A DNA stretch of 21,029 nucleotides, from contig JADLHH010000134.1 of assembly GCA_020848855.1 (NCBI GenBank), positions 1-21,029 on the forward strand, given 5' to 3'. The DNA is from Anaerolineae bacterium (lineage in GTDB: Bacteria; Chloroflexota; Anaerolineae; Aggregatilineales; Phototrophicaceae). Shown piece by piece: positions 6,889 through 13,477 of the stretch (the stretch's first letter is position 1; every line of letters begins with the position of its first letter). Below the pieces are notes generated by a model that did not search any database, had not been told where the DNA came from, and saw nothing but the letters and a program-made list of their open reading frames with translations. The position numbers and the translations under genes were made by a program.

Positions 6889-8241
6889 TCACGGCACGGG
6901 CTGCGCCGCCGGAATCGGTTCCGGTTCTGGCGCAGACTCGTGATCCGGCAGCAGGTCTTCGGCGTTGCGCACCAGCGGCACGGCATAGCCCGCCAGCCCG
7001 ATCAACGCCCCAAGCAGCCCGGTAATCACGAACATCAGCGCCATGCCCGCGCCCGCGCCCGTGCCGACCAACCCGCCGAAGATTGGCGCGAGCGAACCGC
7101 CCGCCTGCATCGCCGGCTCGAATAGCTGGTCGGCGAGCGGACCGGCGACCAGCATCGATACCGGACCGGTCACCTGCGCGATCATCCGCCGCGCCGAAAA
7201 CACCCGCCCCTGTAATTCCGGCGCGACTTTCGCCTGCCAGATCGCCTGATTCGAGCCGTTGAGAATCGGCAGGAACAGGGCGCGAATGAACCACGCCGCC
7301 GCCCAGATGACAATCACCTGCCCCGCGCCCATGAATACCTCGCCGAACAGGCTGACGCAGATCATCCCCAGCAGCACGCCGTGAATCCGGCGTCTGGGAC
7401 CGCCCCACACGCTGAGCATCAGCCCGCCGATGATCCCGCCGACCGCGCCGACCGACTGCACTGTCGCCAGCGCCGTCTCGTTGTTCCCGGTGCGCGCCAG
7501 GATCATTGGCGCTGCCAGCACCACGCAGAACGAGCCGGTCAGGTTGATGAAGAAGAAGGTGAGCTGCAAGCCCAGCAGGCTCGGTCGGCGCAGGATATAA
7601 CGAAAGCCGAAGATACTGTCTTTCCACAGGCTAGCTTTGGCTGCGCCTTCGGATGTCGTCACCTGTGGCTGCGGCACATGGACAAATGCCAGCGCGCCGA
7701 CCGCGAACACAAACGTCACGATGTCGATGATCATGATGCCGCCAACGCCGACCGCGACCAGCAGCACCGACGCCAAAATCGGCGCGAACACGCTCGCCGC
7801 CGAGTCCGCCAGCCCCATCAACCCGTTGGCGCGGGCATACTGCTTCTTCGGCAGCATGAGCGTGATGGCGGCGGAAAAGGCGGGCCACTGGAAGGCGTTG
7901 GCAACGCCCCAGATCGCCGACGTGATGTAAAGATGCCAGACTTCAAGCTGCCCGCTGGCGTACAGGATCAGGATTACGATGGTGGCGACCCCGCCGCCCA
8001 GATCGCTGATCATCATCACCAGCTTGCGGTTCCAGCGGTCGACCAGCGCCCCGGCAATCGGGCTGAACAGCAGCGCCGGACCGAAACCGAAGAACGCCAC
8101 CAGCGCCAGCGCCGTCGCCGAACCGGTGCGCTCATACGCCCAGATCGTCAGCGCGAACTGGGTCATCGCCGAGCCGAGCAGCGAAAACACCTGCCCCGCC
8201 CACACGACCATGAATGCGCGCATCCCGGCTGGTCTGCTCAT
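6889..8241 (-). CDS. MFS transporter (drug/macrolide-efflux-like)
   Basis: 450 residues with about 12 hydrophobic segments, consistent with a major facilitator in the cytoplasmic membrane. The N-terminus has FMVVWAGQVFSLLGSAMTQF, then ALTIWAYERTGSATALALVA and the inter-helix 2/3 loop GALVDRWNRKLVMMISD, a recognisable MFS motif A. This pattern is typical of the MFS_3/macrolide-efflux branch, presumably proton-coupled export. The substrate cannot be read from sequence. The ATG at 8239-8241 has GGAG 8 nt upstream. The C-terminal tail is proline- and glutamate-rich (about residues 430-450). The gene is divergent from the amidase gene across 177 bp and convergent with the kinase gene. Confidence 0.9.
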   Translation of the reverse strand: MSRPAGMRAFMVVWAGQVFSLLGSAMTQFALTIWAYERTGSATALALVAFFGFGPALLFSPIAGALVDRWNRKLVMMISDLGGGVATIVILILYASGQLEVWHLYITSAIWGVANAFQWPAFSAAITLMLPKKQYARANGLMGLADSAASVFAPILASVLLVAVGVGGIMIIDIVTFVFAVGALAFVHVPQPQVTTSEGAAKASLWKDSIFGFRYILRRPSLLGLQLTFFFINLTGSFCVVLAAPMILARTGNNETALATVQSVGAVGGIIGGLMLSVWGGPRRRIHGVLLGMICVSLFGEVFMGAGQVIVIWAAAWFIRALFLPILNGSNQAIWQAKVAPELQGRVFSARRMIAQVTGPVSMLVAGPLADQLFEPAMQAGGSLAPIFGGLVGTGAGAGMALMFVITGLLGALIGLAGYAVPLVRNAEDLLPDHESAPEPEPIPAAQPVP

Positions 8242-8418
8242 GCAAAGTTCTCCGACGATGGAAACATCAAACCCGTAAAGATGCCGAGTATTCTAACAGC
8301 AAATCGCTAACGTTCCAGAAAGAGGACTTGAATATTATCCCGCGCCTGCGCCCAACCAACTCGCATTTCCCGGCGGCTTAAAGCATAATAACGCACGGGG
8401 AATGTGGAGCATATGGGT

Positions 8419-9417
8419 ATGCCAGACGATCATCGCCCGGACGACGACGCCGAGTTCAAGGCATGGGCGCGCAAATCTGAAGACGAACCGCCGGATATCC
8501 CGGCATCCGTCACCTTCATGGAGATGATGCGCCAGGCAGCCGCGCGCGCGTCCGGGGCAGCCCGCGCCGAGCCACGCGAGGAAGCAGCGCCCGCCAAAGT
8601 AACGGATGAGCCGCCCCCCAAGCCGCGCCGAACCACGCCCCCACCGCCCGTCCGCCGCGTGCGACGCCGTCAGCGCCGCGCCCGCGCCGCCGTCAGCATG
8701 ATCGGCGGGCTGCTGCGCACGTTCATCATCGTGATCGTCGCTGCCGGGCTGATGGCGACCATCTTCACCTGGTGGACGCCCACCGAGTTCATCTCCGACC
8801 GCGCCCGCCAGGGCTTGAGCATCGTCATGGAGACGCAGGCGGCAACCGTCGTCCCGACCACGCTGCCCACCCCCAACTGGGCGCGACGCATCGGCATTGT
8901 GTCGGGGCATCGCGGCAACGACTCCGGCGCGGTGTGCGACGATGGCTTGACCGAAGCCTCGATCAACCTGAGTGTCGCCGAACTCGTCGTCCGCGACCTG
9001 CGCGGGCTGGGCTACACCGTCGACCTGCTGGACGAGTTCGACCCGCGCCTCAACGATTTTCAGGCGTCGGCGCTGGTTTCGATTCACTCGAACACCTGCC
9101 GCGATTTCGGCGAGCCGGTCTCCGGCTTCCTGGTGGCGGCGTCGGCGGGGCGCATCACCTCGCGCACGCAGGACGACGAACTTGTCAACTGCATCGCCCA
9201 GCACTACGCGACCACCACCCGGCTGGCGCGGCGCATGGAAACCACCATCGACATGACCGACTACCACACGTTCCGCGAGATCAATGTCCGCACGCCCGCC
9301 GCAATCATCGAGATCGGCTTCATGCTTGCCGACCGCGATCTGCTCACGCAGCACCCCGACATGGTCGCGCGCGGCATCACCGACGGCGTTTTGTGCTACC
9401 TTGAGCCGGGACAATAA
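8419..9417 (+). CDS. Membrane-anchored N-acetylmuramoyl-L-alanine amidase (Amidase_3)
   Basis: 332 residues. An N-terminal, presumably cytoplasmic, segment of about 92 residues is acidic, then rich in Pro and Arg. A single membrane segment follows (MIGGLLRTFIIVIVAAGLMA, 94-113), then the Amidase_3 domain (about 156-330). Zinc ligands and the catalytic residue are all visible: His164 in VSGHRGNDSGA, Glu179 in LTEASINLS, His223 in SIHSN, and Glu298 in IIEIGFM. Amidase_3 enzymes cut the bond between MurNAc and L-Ala of peptidoglycan; the type-II anchor places it on the outer face. Start choice: GGAG at 8406-8409 lies 9 nt before ATG 8419, whereas ATG 8413 and GTG 8404 are too close to or overlap it. 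They remain possible. Confidence 0.88.
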   Translation: MPDDHRPDDDAEFKAWARKSEDEPPDIPASVTFMEMMRQAAARASGAARAEPREEAAPAKVTDEPPPKPRRTTPPPPVRRVRRRQRRARAAVSMIGGLLRTFIIVIVAAGLMATIFTWWTPTEFISDRARQGLSIVMETQAATVVPTTLPTPNWARRIGIVSGHRGNDSGAVCDDGLTEASINLSVAELVVRDLRGLGYTVDLLDEFDPRLNDFQASALVSIHSNTCRDFGEPVSGFLVAASAGRITSRTQDDELVNCIAQHYATTTRLARRMETTIDMTDYHTFREINVRTPAAIIEIGFMLADRDLLTQHPDMVARGITDGVLCYLEPGQ

Positions 9418-9456
9418 CCGCGCCCCGTGTTAATGCTGGGACACTCATTTAACGAG

Positions 9457-9462
9457 TATGAT
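9457..9462 (+). promoter_or_regulatory. Candidate -10 box of the glutaredoxin-like gene (leaderless arrangement)
   Basis: TATGAT is followed by six bases and then the ATG at 9469. This spacing would place the transcript start on the A of the start codon. No convincing -35 is seen. Confidence 0.35.
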
Positions 9463-9468
9463 AAGGCT

Positions 9469-9813
9469 ATGACATACGAACTGGTCATGTACGGACGGTC
9501 TTGGGGCTGCCCGTTCATCACACTGGCGAAGCGCGTGCTGGCAGATTACCACGTCGCCTACCGCGAAATCCTCATCGACCGGGATGGTGAGGCGAAACAG
9601 CGCGTGCTGGGCTGGACGGGTTTTCTGTCCGTCCCGACGCTGGTGGTCGCACAGCCCGGTGATATCCTGCCCTACGAGCCGCCCGCTCCGCTCCCGGCGG
9701 GCAGCAGCCCGCGCGGCATCGACCGGGGCACGATGATCACCGAGCCGGGACAGGACGAACTCATCCGCTGGCTGCAGCGCCACGGGTTCATTGAAGTGAT
9801 CGCTGCCGGCTGA
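9469..9813 (+). CDS. Glutaredoxin-like protein with single active-site cysteine
   Basis: 114 residues. The N-terminus TYELVMYGRSWGCPFITLAK matches the first strand and active-site helix of glutaredoxins, but the motif is CPFI (Cys14) rather than CPYC, so only a one-cysteine (glutathionylation-type) mechanism is possible. The conserved cis-proline segment is SVPTLVV (54-60). A proline-rich loop (about 68-82) replaces the short loop usual in the family, and the C-terminus has a helix, QDELIRWLQRHG. The start at 9469 is preferred because it begins the glutaredoxin fold; in-frame ATGs at 9427 and 9433 would add a non-homologous tail. The gene is followed 10 bp later by the alpha/beta hydrolase, so the two are probably cotranscribed. 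Confidence 0.75.
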   Translation: MTYELVMYGRSWGCPFITLAKRVLADYHVAYREILIDRDGEAKQRVLGWTGFLSVPTLVVAQPGDILPYEPPAPLPAGSSPRGIDRGTMITEPGQDELIRWLQRHGFIEVIAAG

Positions 9814-9823
9814 AAGGTCGAAC

Positions 9824-10672
9824 GTGACAATCACCGACAAAACGATCCAGGTCGAAGGGCTGCCGGTGCGGTATCTGGACGGCGGCGCTGGCAATGGTCG
9901 GGCGGTGCTGCTGCTGCACGGCGGCGTCGGCGCTGCCCGCGCCAACTGGTCGGAGGTGCTGCCCGCGCTGGAGGAGCAGTTTCACGTTATCGCCCCCGAC
10001 TTGCCCGGAGTCGGTGGATCGGCGGCGCTGCCCGAAATGAGCATCGAAAAGCTGGTTGGCTGGCTGCGGGCGCTGCTCGACGCATTTGAGCAGAGCGAAG
10101 CCGTCGTGCTGGGCGCGGGAGCCGGCGCGCTGCTGGCGCGGCTGTTCGCCGCCGCCGAACCCCAGTACGTCCCGGCGATCATCCTCGTCAACGGCGGCAC
10201 GCTGCCGCAGTTCACCGGCTTGCTGCCCGCGCTAGCGAACCTGCCGCTGGTCGGGAATGTCGCCCGCCAGCTTCACGAACGGTCGCTCTACCAGAGCCAG
10301 AACCCCGACCGCATGATCCACGTCAAAGAAGTGATCACCGACGACCTGCGCGCGGCGTGGCGCGAGAGCGTGCCCGGTTCCGCGGCGCTGTCACGCGCGC
10401 TGTTCGACTACGACTACCCCGACAAGCATACGCCGCCCGTCCCGACGCTGCTGCTGTGGGGCGCAGATGACCCGCTCGCGCCGCTGGCGGACGGCGAGCG
10501 CCTGAAGGGGGAAATCCCCGGCGCGGTGCTGTCGCCGGTCGCGGACTGCGGGCACATGCCGCAGATCGAGGCGAGCGACGCTTTCGCGTTTCAGGTGGCG
10601 TCGTTCCTCGACGGGCTGACCCGCGCCCGCCAGACGAACATGCCGGGCGCGCGAATGCTGCGCTCGGATTAA
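9824..10672 (+). CDS. Alpha/beta hydrolase-fold protein lacking the nucleophile serine
   Basis: 282 residues from a GTG start with AAAGG about 7 nt upstream. The fold is clear: LLLHGGVG (oxyanion region, about 29-36), NWSEVLPALEEQFHVIAPDL (41-60), LPTLLLW-type strand with GADDP (213-217, acid residue) and CGHMPQIEASDAFAFQVASF (242-261, His244). At the nucleophile elbow, where the family has G-x-S-x-G, the sequence is GAGAG (97-101), so Gly99 takes the place of Ser. The frame is intact and the other triad members remain. It could be a binding protein, a pseudoenzyme or a cofactor-free enzyme of another type; ester hydrolysis by the normal mechanism is not expected. It probably forms an operon with the glutaredoxin-like gene. 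Confidence 0.85.
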   Translation: MTITDKTIQVEGLPVRYLDGGAGNGRAVLLLHGGVGAARANWSEVLPALEEQFHVIAPDLPGVGGSAALPEMSIEKLVGWLRALLDAFEQSEAVVLGAGAGALLARLFAAAEPQYVPAIILVNGGTLPQFTGLLPALANLPLVGNVARQLHERSLYQSQNPDRMIHVKEVITDDLRAAWRESVPGSAALSRALFDYDYPDKHTPPVPTLLLWGADDPLAPLADGERLKGEIPGAVLSPVADCGHMPQIEASDAFAFQVASFLDGLTRARQTNMPGARMLRSD

Positions 10673-10695
10673 GCGTATGCAAACCGAATCCCGTT

Positions 10696-10704
10696 TGCTA
10701 TAAT
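10696..10704 (+). promoter_or_regulatory. Promoter of tRNA-Ser
   Basis: An extended -10 element, TGCTATAAT, has the perfect TATAAT at 10699-10704. No strong -35 is recognisable, as is usual for extended -10 promoters. The start of transcription is expected near 10711, about 32 bases before the tRNA. Confidence 0.7.
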
Positions 10705-10712
10705 GCCAGCTT

Positions 10713-10735
10713 AGCAGGGCGCACCGCGCCTTGCT
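10713..10735 (+). other. Hairpin in the 5' leader of pre-tRNA-Ser
   Basis: AGCAGGGCGC (10713-10722) pairs with GCGCCTTGCT (10726-10735) across a three-base loop, with one G-U pair. It begins just after the predicted transcription start and ends 7 bases before the tRNA, so it would be removed with the leader by RNase P. Confidence 0.5.
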
Positions 10736-10742
10736 GTGTGAT

Positions 10743-10827
10743 GGAGAGGTCGCATAGTGGTCTAGTGCACTCGCTTGGAGAGCGAGCAAGGGTAACACCT
10801 TCGCGGGTTCGAATCCCGCCCTCTCCG
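10743..10827 (+). tRNA. tRNA-Ser (anticodon GGA)
   Basis: The acceptor stem GGAGAGG (10743-10749) pairs with CCTCTCC (10820-10826), with G as discriminator base. The anticodon stem CTCGC/GCGAG encloses the loop TTGGAGA with anticodon GGA, reading UCC and UCU serine codons. A long class-II variable arm (AAGGGTAACACCTT) follows, as expected for serine. The T arm is GCGGG-TTCGAAT-CCCGC. The 3' CCA is not encoded and must be added enzymatically. Confidence 0.95.
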
Positions 10828-10833
10828 CTGCAG

Positions 10834-10859
10834 GCGCCGGAAATCATTCCGGCGCTTTT
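10834..10859 (+). terminator. Rho-independent terminator of tRNA-Ser
   Basis: A perfect 9-bp stem, GCGCCGGAA (10834-10842) and TTCCGGCGC (10847-10855), with loop ATCA, is followed by TTTT. The short T-run is the only weak point. Confidence 0.85.
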
Positions 10860-10872
10860 GATTCAACCTGTT

Positions 10873-10904
10873 TTCTCCGCCTTGCCCAGCGCGACCTGCC
10901 CGCT
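10873..10904. repeat. 32-bp direct repeat, left copy (flanks the HNH cassette)
   Basis: Identical to 11614-11645 except G at 10884 against C at 11625; the offset is 741 bp. Read on the minus strand it encodes SGQVALGKAEK (10902-10904 back to 10872-10874), then Thr-Gly and a TGA stop (10863-10865). It therefore looks like a second 3' end of the zinc-ribbon gene. Its right edge is the first base of the HNH stop codon. Confidence 0.9.
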
Positions 10905-11326
10905 TAGCGCTGGAAACTAGGATAATCTCCCAGGTCGATGAGAAGCTGGCGCTCATTGATGCGCGGTTGCCGGTTGAGTTGCAGCAGCCGAACCGTGACG
11001 CGCCCCTGAGGCGACACCGGAACGATGGTCGCGCCGTCCAGCCGAAAATGATCCGTCCACTGGTCACGGCGCGGATGAAACAGCGAGGTGATCTGACCGG
11101 TCAGCAGATCAAGGGAACACAGGTCTGTGCCTTTGAGCCGATTACAAATCCAGCAGCTTAAGCAAAGGTTTTCTTCGCTCGTCTCGCCGCCATGTTTTTC
11201 GGCAAAAACATGATCGATTTCGTGGACCGTGTAGGTATCCGCTTCCGGGATCAAGCAGTATTCGCAGCGTCCTTCAGCACGCTCGGCGACCAAACGCCTG
11301 AGTTCGGCGGAAATGTAAGTCGTCAT
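10904..11326 (-). CDS. HNH endonuclease
   Basis: 140 residues. Visible motifs: a first zinc knuckle CEYC (Cys21, Cys24), the catalytic HNH core VHEIDHVFAEKHGG (His35, Asp38, His39), 'ENLCLSCWICNRLKGTD' with Asn53 and Cys55, and a second knuckle Cys58/Cys61 next to Asn62. All residues expected for a beta-beta-alpha metal nuclease are present. The C-terminal half (SLFHPRRDQWTDHF, GRVTVRLLQLNR) is the extension typical of a widespread stand-alone HNH family. The ATG overlaps the stop of the upstream 82-residue gene (ATGA at 11323-11326), implying coupled translation. It lies between two 32-bp direct repeats. DNA target and role are unknown; restriction, homing or cassette mobility are all possible. 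Confidence 0.88.
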   Translation of the reverse strand: MTTYISAELRRLVAERAEGRCEYCLIPEADTYTVHEIDHVFAEKHGGETSEENLCLSCWICNRLKGTDLCSLDLLTGQITSLFHPRRDQWTDHFRLDGATIVPVSPQGRVTVRLLQLNRQPRINERQLLIDLGDYPSFQR

Positions 11327-11571
11327 CCCTCGTTCAGCAGTTTGCGCGCGTGCAGCTTCAACATACGGACGAAATGCTCGACCTGCTCAAATTCATCCAG
11401 TTCAGCCGCGTCCGCTTCAGACAAGCGCCCGGCTTTGCTGGCTTCGAGCAGGGTGTGTATCCGCTGCTGGGTCGCTTCGGCAGGGCGAAAAGCGAGGATT
11501 TCTTCCGGCGTCGGCGACGACGCCAGAAAATAATACACTTCCTGGTAAACGGGCGATTCGGCAACTGCCAT
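11323..11571 (-). CDS. Small partner protein of the HNH endonuclease, unknown function
   Basis: 82 residues from the ATG at 11569-11571, with GGAG about 9 nt upstream; further in-frame sequence upstream runs back into the zinc-ribbon gene and is not coding. The protein is acidic and largely helical: SPVYQEVYYFLASSPTPEEI (6-25), then ILAFRPAEATQQRIHTLLEA and DEFEQVEHFVRMLKLHARKL. I recall small proteins of this pattern next to HNH genes in cyanobacteria and other Chloroflexota, but no function is established to my knowledge. It has no DNA-binding motif I can identify. Its stop overlaps the HNH start (ATGA), so the two are made together; an inhibitor, antitoxin or targeting role is conjecture. 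Confidence 0.75.
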   Translation of the reverse strand: MAVAESPVYQEVYYFLASSPTPEEILAFRPAEATQQRIHTLLEASKAGRLSEADAAELDEFEQVEHFVRMLKLHARKLLNEG

Positions 11572-11602
11572 CGGACTAAGCTCCGTTATAGGATGTGTTT
11601 CT

Positions 11603-11608
11603 ATTATA
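11603..11608 (-). promoter_or_regulatory. Candidate -10 box (TATAAT) of the HNH cassette
   Basis: A perfect TATAAT on the minus strand overlaps the TAA stop of the zinc-ribbon gene. It would start transcription about 25 bases before the 82-residue gene. A matching -35 is not visible; that position lies in the direct repeat. Confidence 0.5.
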
Positions 11609-13061
11609 CGCCCTTCTCCGCCTTCCCCAGCGCGACCTGCCCGCTCTGCCCGTTGACCAGCGCCGGGCGCACGTCGCCGTCGCGCTCGTACAGCGTCGCC
11701 ACCCACACCGGCATCAGCAGCAGCATGAAGCTCATCTGCACCACCGACGTGAAGATTTGTACCTCGACATTCTGCCCGTTGCGGTCGCCGTGCCGCCGCC
11801 GCATGTGGTCGGACACCCGGCTGCGCGCGTCCAGCGATGCCGTGTCGAAGTCGAGCGTGTACAGCGCCGCCGGGTGCTTCGCCAGCAGCTTTGGGTCATA
11901 GGCGACCGCCGCGCTCAGGTCGAACTCGGCGATCTGGTCGGCGAGCGGCGTGCGTACCGCCGCCACGCATACCCCGTTCAGCCCGTCGTTGATCTTAGTG
12001 TTGCTATAGGGGTTCACCGGCAGCCGCTGCTCGTAGCGCGACGGCGTTCGCCGGTCGATGACCGTCCTGCTCACTTCCGCCAGCGCGTCGAACACCCAGT
12101 ACGGCAGGTAGATGCCCTCGATCACGGCGCGCGCCACCCGATTTTCGCCGAACAGCCCGGCGAATCGCTCGCTGACGCTGTTCAGCCGCTCGCGGATCGC
12201 CGCTTTCGCTCCTTCCTCGTCCACCACGAACGGGACTAAGCCGTCCGGCTGGTCGACCGTGCCGAGCGCGTCCTGCTGGATCACCTGCGTCGAGCCGCAG
12301 AACGGGCAGACCACCGACAGCCGCTCCGCCGGGATAGTGCGTTCCGCGCCGCAGCGCGTGCAGTGGAGAATCCGCTCGCCGACCACCCACTGCACCGGCT
12401 GCGCCCGCCGCTTGAGCAGCGCCGCGCCCAGCACTTCCGCGCCCTGGCTGGCGTGCCGGGTCGCGTCCAGCGGCGCGGTGTGCCCACAGAACCGGCATAC
12501 CACCCGCGATCCCTCAATGGTCAGATCGCCGCCGCATACCGGGCATTTCAGCGCCGTCGTCTTCGCCTTGACCGCGCTTTCGGCAAACTGGATTTCCGGC
12601 GCGCGGTCTTCGCGGCTGCGTTCGGCTTCCGCCGGGGTCATCTGCCCGTTGAGCACCATCAGCATCCGTAAGGCTTCCAGATGACCGGGGTCGTGCGCGA
12701 TGATCTCGCCCAGATGATCGCGCTGGACGTGCTCGTCCTTGCTCGTTCTGGCAATCCACAGGTGCGCGTCGGCGAAATCCGGCTGCATTTCGAGCGCCTG
12801 CTCCCAGGCGCGGACAGCAGCGTCGGTGTCGCCGCGCCACAGGTATTCATGCCCGCTTTCGAACAGCGAGCGGGCGCGGTGGTCGAGATCGCCCCGGAAC
12901 GCGATCACCACCGATGGGCGCTGCCCGCGTGCGCGAATGCGCTCGGCGGCTTCGTCGAGCGTCTCCGATCGTTTGAAGCCGCAGTTGCTGCACCGGAACA
13001 TCCCGGCGTCGGAGTCGAGCGTGAGCGGGCTGCCGCATTTGGGGCAAAGAATCTCTGGCAT
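11604..13061 (-). CDS. Triple zinc-ribbon protein with TPR-like region and C-terminal membrane segment
   Basis: 485 residues from the ATG at 13059-13061, chosen because GGAG ends 8 nt before it; a GTG three codons earlier overlaps that site. There are three four-cysteine zinc ribbons: Cys6/9/24/27, Cys173/176/189/192 and Cys234/237/252/255. Between the first and second lies a helical repeat like a TPR (about 64-135: HEYLWRGDTDAAVRAWEQAL). Next come the family pattern EGIYLPYWVFDA (315-326), a hydrophobic segment (VQMSFMLLLMPVWVATLY, 441-458) and the tail ALVNGQSGQVALGKAEK. Proteins like this recur in Chloroflexota and actinobacteria, but their role is unknown to me. The last 11 codons before the terminal GlyVal lie in the 32-bp repeat shared with 10873-10904. 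Confidence 0.8.
   Translation of the reverse strand: MPEILCPKCGSPLTLDSDAGMFRCSNCGFKRSETLDEAAERIRARGQRPSVVIAFRGDLDHRARSLFESGHEYLWRGDTDAAVRAWEQALEMQPDFADAHLWIARTSKDEHVQRDHLGEIIAHDPGHLEALRMLMVLNGQMTPAEAERSREDRAPEIQFAESAVKAKTTALKCPVCGGDLTIEGSRVVCRFCGHTAPLDATRHASQGAEVLGAALLKRRAQPVQWVVGERILHCTRCGAERTIPAERLSVVCPFCGSTQVIQQDALGTVDQPDGLVPFVVDEEGAKAAIRERLNSVSERFAGLFGENRVARAVIEGIYLPYWVFDALAEVSRTVIDRRTPSRYEQRLPVNPYSNTKINDGLNGVCVAAVRTPLADQIAEFDLSAAVAYDPKLLAKHPAALYTLDFDTASLDARSRVSDHMRRRHGDRNGQNVEVQIFTSVVQMSFMLLLMPVWVATLYERDGDVRPALVNGQSGQVALGKAEKGV
11614..11645. repeat. 32-bp direct repeat, right copy (3' end of the zinc-ribbon gene)
   Basis: 31 of 32 bases match 10873-10904 in the same orientation. On the minus strand it encodes SGQVALGKAEK, after which the gene ends Gly-Val-TAA. 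The single internal difference (11625) and the first base past the left edge (11613) both fall on third codon positions and are synonymous. Confidence 0.9.
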
Positions 13062-13144
13062 GATGGGCACTCCGTCGAAGCCAATCGCTCTTCTCAGTAT
13101 AGGAGCTTGCGGCGCTGCCGACCTGCCAGAAATTGGGGGGAGCT

Positions 13145-13477
13145 TCAGGTCGATTCCAGTTCCTGGAACAGAATCTTCACGCTCCGAACAATCACCGGCT
13201 TGCCGCCGCGAAAAATCTTGGCGACCCGCCGCTTGGGCGGCTCGGCGTTGCTGCGGAACAGCAGCCGCGTGAAGTATTTCTCCAGTTCAAACAGGTTGTC
13301 GTGCAGCGTGATCGTCCAGCGATCGTCCTTGCCGTCCGACGGGCGCCAGAAGGCGACCACCGACGCTTTGAGGATGTCGTCAAGCTTGGGTCTTCCGGCA
13401 TACTGCCGCATCCCCCAACTGCGCTCATGGAGTTCGATGTAGGCGTTCAGGTTGTCGCGGTCGTTGTTGCGTCGCAT
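13145..13477 (-). CDS. Hypothetical protein, 110 residues
   Basis: Starts at the ATG at 13475-13477 with GGTGAG three bases upstream. The sequence is basic and mixed alpha/beta, with no signal peptide or membrane segment: NAYIELHERSWGMRQYAGRP (11-30), ASVVAFWRPSDGKDDRWTIT, LFELEKYFTRLLFRS and PKRRVAKIFRGGKPVIVRSV. Third-position base use fits its neighbours, and no better frame exists opposite it, so it is probably a real gene. I do not recognise the family. It lies 83 bp upstream of the zinc-ribbon gene on the same strand and may be cotranscribed with it. Confidence 0.6.
   Translation of the reverse strand: MRRNNDRDNLNAYIELHERSWGMRQYAGRPKLDDILKASVVAFWRPSDGKDDRWTITLHDNLFELEKYFTRLLFRSNAEPPKRRVAKIFRGGKPVIVRSVKILFQELEST

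Larger units (their letters stand above)
10873..11645 (-). mobile_element. Candidate HNH cassette bounded by 32-bp direct repeats
   Basis: The interval contains exactly one promoter-like -10 box, the 82-residue gene and the HNH gene, fitted tightly between the two repeat copies. The HNH stop codon touches the left copy, and the -10 box lies five bases from the right copy. The right copy is the functional 3' end of the neighbouring zinc-ribbon gene. Coding sequence inside is less GC-rich than the flanks. I infer insertion of a compact element into the 3' end of the host gene, with the gene end present twice. No transposase, integrase or terminal inverted repeats are visible, so the mechanism is open. 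Confidence 0.45.

Noticed and set aside
8335..9414. A 359-residue open frame on the minus strand opposite the amidase
   Set aside because: The amidase frame has complete zinc-site motifs and a membrane anchor; the opposite frame is Gly/Asp/Arg-rich and unrecognisable.
10873..11645. Classic insertion sequence or integron cassette
   Set aside because: No transposase or integrase, no terminal inverted repeats, and no attC-like fold were seen; only direct repeats flank the HNH pair.
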